A DNA stretch of 45,917 nucleotides, taken from Gammaproteobacteria bacterium. Lineage in GTDB: Bacteria > Pseudomonadota > Gammaproteobacteria > HK1. The position numbers were made by a program, and so were the translations under genes. The notes beneath the pieces were generated by a model. It was not told the origin of the DNA. It did not search any database and saw only the letters and a program-made list of their open reading frames with translations. Location: assembly GCA_021773635.1 (NCBI GenBank), contig JAJFJV010000024.1:1-45917 (forward strand), given 5' to 3'. Below, piece by piece: positions 41,121 to 45,917 of the stretch. The stretch's first letter is position 1; every line of letters starts with the position of its first letter.

Positions 41121-42167
41121 TCAGGGCCCCGGGTTGGGATGTCGGGTGTGGATGGCCTCTATGGCGCTGATGACTTCCGCCGGCAATTCCAGTGCTGCGC
41201 TGGCGATATCCTCGTCCAGTTGTTCCAGGCTGGTAGCGGTGATGATGTTGCTGGTTACGAAGGGGCGGCTGGTGACCCAGGCCAGTGCCATCTGCGCTGG
41301 TGACAAGCTATATTCCCGCGCAACACGCACATAGGCGGCGGTGGCAGCCAGTGCTTCAGGGTTGCTGTAGCGAGTGTAGTTGGAAAACAGGCTCAGCCGT
41401 GAACCTGCCGGCATTTCACCATCGAGGTATTTCCCGCTGAGTGTGCCGAAGGCCATGGGTGAGTAGGCCAGCAGCCCCAGGTCCTCACGGTGGGCGATCT
41501 CGGCGAGGCCCACTTCAAAGCTGCGATTGAGCAGATTGTAGGGGTTCTGGATGCTCACCATGCGCGGTAGTTCCGGGTTCGACTCAGCCAGCTGCAGATA
41601 ACGCATGGTCCCCCAGGGCGTTTCATTGGAGATGCCGACGTGGCGTACCTTGCCGGCGCGGATCAGGTCGGCAAGCACCTCCAGCGTCTCCTCCAGCGGG
41701 ATGGCGGATTCCGCTACCGGGTGCTCGTAACCGAGTTTGCCGAAGTAGTTGGTTTCACGGTCCGGCCAATGCAGTTGGTAGAGGTCGATGTAATCGCTTT
41801 GCAGGCGCTTGAGGCTGGCGTTGACAGCGGCCTCTATGTGACTGCGGTTCAAACGCGGCTGACCACCGCGAATCCACTCCAGCCAGCCGCTGCCCGGGCC
41901 CACCACCTTGGTGGCCAGGATGACCTGCTCCCGGTTGCCGCGGGCTGCAAGCCAGCTGCCAATAAATCGCTCGGTGTCGCCATAAGTCTCGGCTCGCACC
42001 GCGACGGGATACATCTCAGCGGTGTCGAGGAAGTTGATACCTGCTGCCAGAGCGTGGTCGAGCTGGGCATGGGCTCCGGCTTCGTCCACCTGCTCGCCAA
42101 AGGTCATGGTGCCGAGGCAGAGTGCGCTGACATCGAGATCGGTGCGACCGAGTTTGCGATATTCCAC
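41121..42167 (-). CDS. tas: Aldo/keto reductase, Tas orthologue
   Basis: This 348-residue NADPH-dependent aldo/keto reductase is closely similar to E. coli Tas along its length (VSALCLGTMTFGEQVDEAGAHAQLDHA, NYFGKLGY, SNETPWGTMRYL, IQNPYNLLNRSFEVGLAEIA). The catalytic tetrad is visible: Asp and Tyr in FLDTAEMYP, Lys in ATKVVG and His in LHWP. Tas was found as a suppressor of tyrosine auxotrophy and its natural substrate is uncertain. It lies between a glutaredoxin gene and msrA in one operon. Confidence 0.92.
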   Translation of the reverse strand: MEYRKLGRTDLDVSALCLGTMTFGEQVDEAGAHAQLDHALAAGINFLDTAEMYPVAVRAETYGDTERFIGSWLAARGNREQVILATKVVGPGSGWLEWIRGGQPRLNRSHIEAAVNASLKRLQSDYIDLYQLHWPDRETNYFGKLGYEHPVAESAIPLEETLEVLADLIRAGKVRHVGISNETPWGTMRYLQLAESNPELPRMVSIQNPYNLLNRSFEVGLAEIAHREDLGLLAYSPMAFGTLSGKYLDGEMPAGSRLSLFSNYTRYSNPEALAATAAYVRVAREYSLSPAQMALAWVTSRPFVTSNIITATSLEQLDEDIASAALELPAEVISAIEAIHTRHPNPGP

Positions 42168-42180
42168 GTTCAGAAACTCC

Positions 42181-42441
42181 TTATGATGCTTCGCTTAGCA
42201 AACGTCGAAGAAGGGGGCTGGAGGCCGCGCTTTCCAGTTCGTCATAACCACCGACATGATGCTTGCCAACAAAAATCTGCGGTACGCTGGTGCGTCCGGA
42301 GCGTTCCAGCATCTCCCGTGCGCGTTGTCCGCCCCAGCCGACCCAAACGCTACGATAGGGTATATCCAGCTGGCGCAACAGGGCGCGGGCGCCGATGCAG
42401 TAGGGACAGAGGAGGGTGCCGTAAAGGACGACTTCGGCCAT
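42181..42441 (-). CDS. Glutaredoxin-family protein
   Basis: This 86-residue single-domain glutaredoxin has the dithiol active site CPYC at residues 12-15, the cis-Pro motif TSVPQIFV and the glutathione-binding GGYDEL. It has unusual features for the family: WVGWGGQRAREMLERSG in the middle and a run of small residues before the last helix. It probably reduces protein or glutathione disulfides and may support the downstream MsrA. It starts the three-gene redox operon and diverges from tusD. Confidence 0.9.
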   Translation of the reverse strand: MAEVVLYGTLLCPYCIGARALLRQLDIPYRSVWVGWGGQRAREMLERSGRTSVPQIFVGKHHVGGYDELESAASSPLLRRLLSEAS

Positions 42442-42564
42442 GCTTTGGTCTCACTGTGTATTTGCTTGCCCGTATAGGAGCTCGGGTGTGCCGGGAAGTT
42501 CATCTTCCAAACGTCGCCGTGGGCCTTACAATAGCGCCGACTTTTTCCCACATTCAACCTGCTA

Positions 42565-42957
42565 ATGAAATTTGCTCTCTTGGTCAACGAAGGTCCCTAC
42601 CAGCATCAGGCTGCGGATAGTGCCTGGCATTTTGCCTGCGCGGCGCTGGCCAGGGGACACGGGATCTCGCGGGTCTTTTTTTACCATGACGGGGTCTATA
42701 ACGGCACCCGACTTGGGGTGGTGCCCCAGGATGAGCGCCATATCCCGGAGCGTTGGTCGGCGCTGGCCGAGGAGCACGGGGTGGATCTGGTGATCTGTGT
42801 CGCCGCTGCCCAGCGGCGCGGGATTCTTGATGCGGCGGAGGGTCGTCGTCATGGCAAGGGCACGGACAATCTGGCGGAGGGCTTCCGTATCGGTGGGCTC
42901 GGGCAGCTCATTGAATCGGGTATCGAGGCGGACCGCTTGCTGGTGTTTGGCGACTGA
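42565..42957 (+). CDS. tusD: Sulfurtransferase subunit TusD/DsrE
   Basis: This 130-residue catalytic subunit of the TusBCD/DsrEFH heterohexamer carries sulfur as a persulfide during 2-thiouridine formation in tRNA, or in sulfur-oxidising relay in dsr organisms. The active cysteine is at position 78 (VDLVIC), exactly as in E. coli TusD and A. vinosum DsrE. The start FALLVNEGPYQHQAADSAWHFA is family-typical. Its stop overlaps the next start by one base. The gene order D-C-B then E matches dsrEFHC. Confidence 0.93.
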   Translation: MKFALLVNEGPYQHQAADSAWHFACAALARGHGISRVFFYHDGVYNGTRLGVVPQDERHIPERWSALAEEHGVDLVICVAAAQRRGILDAAEGRRHGKGTDNLAEGFRIGGLGQLIESGIEADRLLVFGD

Positions 42958-43328
42958 TGGGTGTGGCTGATAAAAAACGGATTCTCTATGTACAGCGCCG
43001 GGCGCCCTACGGGAGCCTCTATGCCCAGGAGGCGCTGGAGATGTTGCTCATGGGCGCCGCCTTTGGCCAGCGGGTCAGCATCGCCTTTCTCGACGACGGG
43101 GTGTTTCAGCTCAAGGCCGATCAACAGCCGGGGGCACTGGGCATGAAGAATTACGGGCGCATGGTGCGGGCGCTGGAGCTTCATGATCTGGAGGGTATTT
43201 ACGTGGAGCGGGAATCTCTGGCCGAGCGCAATATCGAGTCCGGGCAACTGGTATTACCGGCCGAGGTACTGCCAAGGGCGGAGCTTTCACAGCTGATGGC
43301 GGCGCAGGATATGGTGCTGAGTTTCTGA
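42957..43328 (+). CDS. tusC: Sulfurtransferase subunit TusC/DsrF
   Basis: This 123-residue structural subunit of the TusBCD/DsrEFH complex begins with KRILYVQRRAPYGSLYAQEALEMLLMGAAFGQRVSIAFLDDGVFQL, a clear match to TusC. It has no cysteine, which is consistent with the F/C subunit not carrying sulfur. ATG 42957 overlaps the tusD stop (TGATG), and tusB follows after 2 bases, indicating one tightly coupled operon. Confidence 0.92.
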   Translation: MGVADKKRILYVQRRAPYGSLYAQEALEMLLMGAAFGQRVSIAFLDDGVFQLKADQQPGALGMKNYGRMVRALELHDLEGIYVERESLAERNIESGQLVLPAEVLPRAELSQLMAAQDMVLSF

Positions 43329-43330
43329 TC

Positions 43331-43636
43331 ATGACGACCCTGCATCTTGTTAACAAATCACCCTTCGAGAAGGATGCCTTCGACAGCTGTCTGCGTCACG
43401 CCCTGCCCGGAAGTGCGGTGCTGCTTATCGAGGACGGGATCTACGGGGCCTTGCGGGGAACACCTCCGGGCGATCGCCTGCAACAGGCGACGGCACAGCA
43501 GTGTTATGTGCTGGAAGCCGATCTGCAGGCCCGGGGTTTTGGGTCAGAGGCACTGGTTAAGGATGTGCAGATGGTGGATTACGACGGCTTTGTGGAACTG
43601 GCCGTGGCCCATGATCTTGTGCAGTCCTGGTTATAG
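43331..43636 (+). CDS. tusB: Sulfurtransferase subunit TusB/DsrH
   Basis: This 101-residue third subunit of the complex starts TTLHLVNKSPFEKDAFDSC and has Cys20, the position noted for DsrH. It continues with AVLLIEDGIYGAL and ends VQSWL. The last codons TGG TTA TAG lie in one copy of an 8-bp direct repeat. The second copy, after the palindromic element, would read TGG TTA TAA, so the gene end was probably duplicated by an insertion. Confidence 0.9.
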   Translation: MTTLHLVNKSPFEKDAFDSCLRHALPGSAVLLIEDGIYGALRGTPPGDRLQQATAQQCYVLEADLQARGFGSEALVKDVQMVDYDGFVELAVAHDLVQSWL

Positions 43637-43782
43637 TCGGAGAAATCCCGTCTCGCACTCCCTGACGTTGTTGAACCTGTGCTCAAGTACTCATTTACTC
43701 CGTGTAAACTCCGCTTCTGCGCGCAGGTTCGCCTTGTCAGGAAGCACGATCCAGAATTTCTCGGAAACCTCTCTTGGTTATA
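43628..43782. repeat. Palindromic element flanked by an 8-bp direct repeat, between dsrH and dsrC
   Basis: A 139-bp stretch (43636-43774) contains two imperfect inverted arms, 43638-43679 and 43724-43764, roughly 70% complementary by eye. It is flanked by direct repeats TGGTTATA at 43628-43635 and 43775-43782. The repeat contains the dsrH end codons and reads correctly at both sites, as expected of a target-site duplication. It encodes no transposase, so it would be a non-autonomous (MITE-like) element. The arms are not exactly terminal on the right side, by about 10 bases, which is a caution. Confidence 0.6.
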
Positions 43783-43784
43783 AT
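43779..43784 (+). promoter_or_regulatory. Candidate -10 box for dsrC
   Basis: TATAAT is formed at the right junction of the palindromic element, 38 bp upstream of the dsrC ATG. The -35 region is poor. The insertion may have given dsrC its own promoter. Confidence 0.35.
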
Positions 43785-43822
43785 TCATCGTTTAATGTGC
43801 GGCTGAAGTCTGAGTGGAAACA

Positions 43823-44155
43823 ATGAGTGTAGTGGTGGACGACAAGACCCTTGAGACCGATGACGAGGGTTATCTGGAAAATCTCGAGGACTGGAGCCCC
43901 CGGGTTGCCGAGGTGATGGCGGCAGTGGAGGACAATGAACTTGGGGAGGAGCACTGGGTGGTGCTTAATATCCTCCGTGACCACTATGCCGAATACGAGA
44001 CTGCCCCCGCGGTGCGTTTGCTGACCAAGCTGGTGGGCAAGCAGTTGGGCAAGGACAAAGCCAACACCCGTTTTCTGTATCAGCTGTTTCCCTTTGGGCC
44101 CGTGCGTCAGGGGTGTCGACTGGCGGGGTTGCCCAAGCCTACGGGCTGCGTTTAA
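43823..44155 (+). CDS. dsrC: DsrC/TusE sulfur carrier with both conserved cysteines
   Basis: This 110-residue DsrC-family sulfur carrier ends QGCRLAGLPKPTGCV, containing Cys B and the penultimate Cys A separated by exactly ten residues. That is the arrangement of true DsrC; TusE-type proteins, which act only in tRNA thiolation, keep only Cys A. The rest of the fold is clear (LENLEDWSPRVAEVMAAVE, HWVVLNILRDHYAEY, TRFLYQLFPFGPVRQG). GTG at 43814 is in frame, but ATG 43823 suits the family. It receives sulfur from the TusBCD/DsrEFH complex encoded upstream. No dsrAB is in this window. Confidence 0.9.
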   Translation: MSVVVDDKTLETDDEGYLENLEDWSPRVAEVMAAVEDNELGEEHWVVLNILRDHYAEYETAPAVRLLTKLVGKQLGKDKANTRFLYQLFPFGPVRQGCRLAGLPKPTGCV

Positions 44156-44190
44156 CGGGTCTGCTCCAAGCCTTTAATAAAACCACCGTC

Positions 44191-44212
44191 ATTACCCGTG
44201 GAAATGGGTAAT
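44191..44212. terminator. Inverted repeat between dsrC and cysG
   Basis: ATTACCC and GGGTAAT form a 7-bp stem with an 8-base loop between two convergent genes. No T tract follows; a terminator role is plausible but weakly supported. Confidence 0.35.
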
Positions 44213-44284
44213 CCAGGAGAGCGAAGGCGGTGCAAACAGTACTGGTGAGTCTCCCGGTGCCTGACTGGCGCCCTCTTCGTTCCA

Positions 44285-45670
44285 TCAATCCGCGCCCTCA
44301 AACCAGCGTAGTTGCCCACGTAATTTCACCACGCCGCCGACGATGAGCAGGGTAGGGGCTCGCGCCTCGGCCTGTACCGCAATTTCCGGTAGGGTCGCCA
44401 GGGTGCCTTCCAGCACCCGCTGCTGTGGCGTGGTGCCCTGCTCGATAAGGGCCGCCGGGGTGTTCTCAGGCAGGCCGTACTCCACCAGTTTTTCGGCAAT
44501 GACGGGCAAGCCCACCAGGCTCATATAAAAGACCAGGGTCTGGTCCCGGGCGACCAGGCGGTCCCAGGCGAGATTGACGTTGCCATCCTTGAGGTGGCCG
44601 GTGACGAAGACACAGGACCGGGCATGGTCGCGGTGGGTCAGCGGGATGCCGGCGTAGGCGGCGCAGCCCGAGGCGGCGGTGATGCCGGGTACCACCTGGA
44701 AGGGGATGCCGTTTTCCGCCAGGGTTTCGATCTCCTCGCCGCCGCGCCCGAAAATGAAGGGGTCGCCGCCCTTGAGACGCAGCGCGCGTTTGCCCTCGCG
44801 TGCCAGCTTGACCAGCAGTGCGTTGATTTCCTGCTGGCGCAGGGCATGACAGGCGCGGGCCTTGCCCACATAGATGCGTTCCGCGTCCCGGCGCACCAGT
44901 TGCAGCACGGCGGGAGAAACCAGGCGATCGTGAAGTACCACGTCGGCCTTTTGCATCAGGCGCAGCGCGCGAAAAGTGAGCAGATCCGGGTCGCCCGGCC
45001 CGGCCCCCACCAGATAGACCTCGCCCGTGGCGAGATCATCGGCATTGGCAAGGGCGTGCTGGAGTTGCTCCCGGGCCTCGTCTTCGCGTCCCCCGTGCAC
45101 CAGTTCCGCGATGGGGCCTTCCAGTACCTGCTCCCAAAAGTGCCGCCGTGCGGGTCCCGCAGGCAAGTGTGTTTTAACCGCGTCACGGAAGTCTCCGGCA
45201 AGGCGCGCAAGGCGGCCGTAGCTGGCGGGGATCAGGCTTTCCAGACGGGCCCGCAGGGCACGGGCGAGCAGGGGCGAGGCGCCGCTGCTGGAGATAGCCG
45301 CTACCATGGGGGAGCGATCAAGTATCGCCGGCATAATGAAGCTGCAGGCGTCGGGATCATCTACCACGTTGACCAGGATATTTCGCTCGCCGGCTTCATC
45401 TGCAATGCGGTGATTGAGTTCACCATCGGCGGTGGCGGCAATGACTATACGGCAGTCATCAAGGTCTTCGGTGACGAAGGAGCGCCGCAGAACCCGCAGG
45501 CTGTTTTGCTCTTCCAGTGCACTAATGTCGGTGCCGGTTTCCGGGGCGACGACCACCACCTGGGCATTTGCCTTGAGCAGGAGTTCGGTCTTGCGGGCCG
45601 CGACTTCGCCACCACCGACCACCAGGCAGCGTTCACCTTGAAGACGAAGAAACAGGGGAAAAAATTCCAA
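44285..45670 (-). CDS. cysG: Siroheme synthase (trifunctional)
   Basis: This 461-residue enzyme makes siroheme from uroporphyrinogen III. The N-terminal dehydrogenase/ferrochelatase part has the NAD motif [12 protein letters not shown] (about 16-27) and [18 protein letters not shown]. The C-terminal methyltransferase part starts [15 protein letters not shown] (about 217) and has [16 protein letters not shown] and [22 protein letters not shown]. The start is TTG at 45670 with AGGA ahead, matching the E. coli CysG start. Siroheme serves sulfite and nitrite reductases (and DsrAB where present). Its closeness to tus/dsr genes is common in gammaproteobacteria. Confidence 0.95.
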   Translation of the reverse strand: MEFFPLFLRLQGERCLVVGGGEVAARKTELLLKANAQVVVVAPETGTDISALEEQNSLRVLRRSFVTEDLDDCRIVIAATADGELNHRIADEAGERNILVNVVDDPDACSFIMPAILDRSPMVAAISSSGASPLLARALRARLESLIPASYGRLARLAGDFRDAVKTHLPAGPARRHFWEQVLEGPIAELVHGGREDEAREQLQHALANADDLATGEVYLVGAGPGDPDLLTFRALRLMQKADVVLHDRLVSPAVLQLVRRDAERIYVGKARACHALRQQEINALLVKLAREGKRALRLKGGDPFIFGRGGEEIETLAENGIPFQVVPGITAASGCAAYAGIPLTHRDHARSCVFVTGHLKDGNVNLAWDRLVARDQTLVFYMSLVGLPVIAEKLVEYGLPENTPAALIEQGTTPQQRVLEGTLATLPEIAVQAEARAPTLLIVGGVVKLRGQLRWFEGAD

Positions 45671-45702
45671 GACAACTATCCTGATGATTTACCGGTTAGA
45701 AA

Positions 45703-45708
45703 AGTATA
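45703..45708 (-). promoter_or_regulatory. Candidate -10 box for cysG
   Basis: On the minus strand TATACT lies about 33 bp upstream of the TTG start. No clear -35 box is seen. Confidence 0.3.
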
Positions 45709-45862
45709 CGCTTCCGCGATGTCCGAGGAGCCTGCAGGGGATAGCATGGGGGTCGCCAGTCAGCAAATTGGCGGGCGCGTGGGCGCATGAAGAACACGAC
45801 CATCATGGGGCTGTGCTTGCTCGAAGCCGGTGTTGCAAGTGTCGCGAAACGAGGGGGTAAAA

Positions 45863-45917
45863 TGGCGCTCCCTAGGGGACTCGAACCCCTGTCTACGCCG
45901 TGAGAGGGCGGTATCCT
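45863..45917 (-). tRNA. tRNA-Glu (CUC anticodon), 3' part only
   Basis: The minus strand reads as the last 55 bases of a tRNA-Glu, with the 5' part beyond the window. The anticodon stem-loop is CCGCC-CTCTCAC-GGCGT, giving anticodon CUC at the position of UUC in the E. coli tRNA. The T arm is AGGGG-TTCGAGT-CCCCT, and the 3' end GGGAGCGCCA carries an encoded CCA. The outer pair of the anticodon stem (27-43) is C-U, a mismatch. Glu-CUC is a minor isoacceptor that reads GAG only, so a UUC tRNA must exist elsewhere. Confidence 0.85.

Noticed and set aside
42565-44155. Calling a full dissimilatory dsr operon
   Set aside because: dsrAB and the membrane complex genes are absent; the set equals tusDCB-E apart from the extra cysteine.
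44594-45790. A 398-codon plus-strand open frame opposite cysG
   Set aside because: It is antisense to cysG, Gly/Ala/Gln-rich and without recognisable domains.

Overview
The window looks like chromosomal DNA of a GC-rich gammaproteobacterium. The evidence is a set of orthologues and gene neighbourhoods typical of that class: rnd, pdxH, the tesA/ybbA/ybbP divergon, a DUF2058 gene, mpl-ubiX, mak, ada, tas, and tusDCB-dsrC beside cysG. A pyruvate:ferredoxin oxidoreductase, a PEP-CTERM protein and a DsrC carrying both active cysteines suggest an environmental, facultatively anaerobic, possibly sulfur-associated lineage rather than an enteric one. The genus cannot be named from this sequence. There is no phage, insertion sequence with transposase, or CRISPR array, and coding density is high.

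Layout. 58-3110: RNase D, an isoprenylcysteine-methyltransferase-like membrane protein and an MscS channel. 3116-5112 (minus): an MFS transporter behind an ArsR-rhodanese regulator, with a palindromic operator at 5123-5146. 5208-6538: a divergent shikimate-kinase-like gene and a 2-Cys peroxiredoxin. 6642-8631 (minus): an EamA transporter preceded by what looks like a complete transcription attenuator with a leader peptide, then an alpha/beta hydrolase. 8740-13368 (minus): pyruvate:ferredoxin oxidoreductase with a dihydroorotate-dehydrogenase-like partner. 13502-17431: ybbP-ybbA facing tesA. 17437-19579: a metallo-aminopeptidase-like lipoprotein, pdxH and yjbQ. 19580-19897: an unusual 52-bp tandem repeat, followed by an SDR gene that appears to start at ATT. 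21400-25453: a four-gene CoA-ester operon (acyl-CoA dehydrogenase, class III CoA-transferase, MaoC-like hydratase, CitE-like lyase) resembling itaconate or other C5-dicarboxylate catabolism. 25584-31150: a LamG/PEP-CTERM protein, a MOSC protein and a LysR regulator with a doubled operator facing a DsrE protein, an FMN flavoprotein and an AEC carrier. 31210-33764 (minus): overlapping mpl-ubiX-LON-domain genes. 34004-38191: a membrane protein, fructokinase, a GST-like protein and an ATM1-type ABC exporter. 38331-42441: a DMT transporter, Ada, and a thiol-repair operon (glutaredoxin, Tas, MsrA). 42565-45917: sulfur relay genes, cysG and the 3' part of a tRNA-Glu.

The most interesting signals are non-coding. 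(1) The 52-bp repeat, read on the minus strand, contains four exact copies and one near copy of the CsrA-binding consensus, each in or near a hairpin loop, plus further GGA motifs. It could be a CsrB-like sponge RNA or a family of CsrA-site repeats. (2) The EamA leader at 7585-7746 has a short ORF, an antiterminator and a terminator. (3) A palindromic element sits between dsrH and dsrC, flanked by an 8-bp direct repeat that exactly duplicates the end of dsrH. All were read by eye; no database search or folding program was used.
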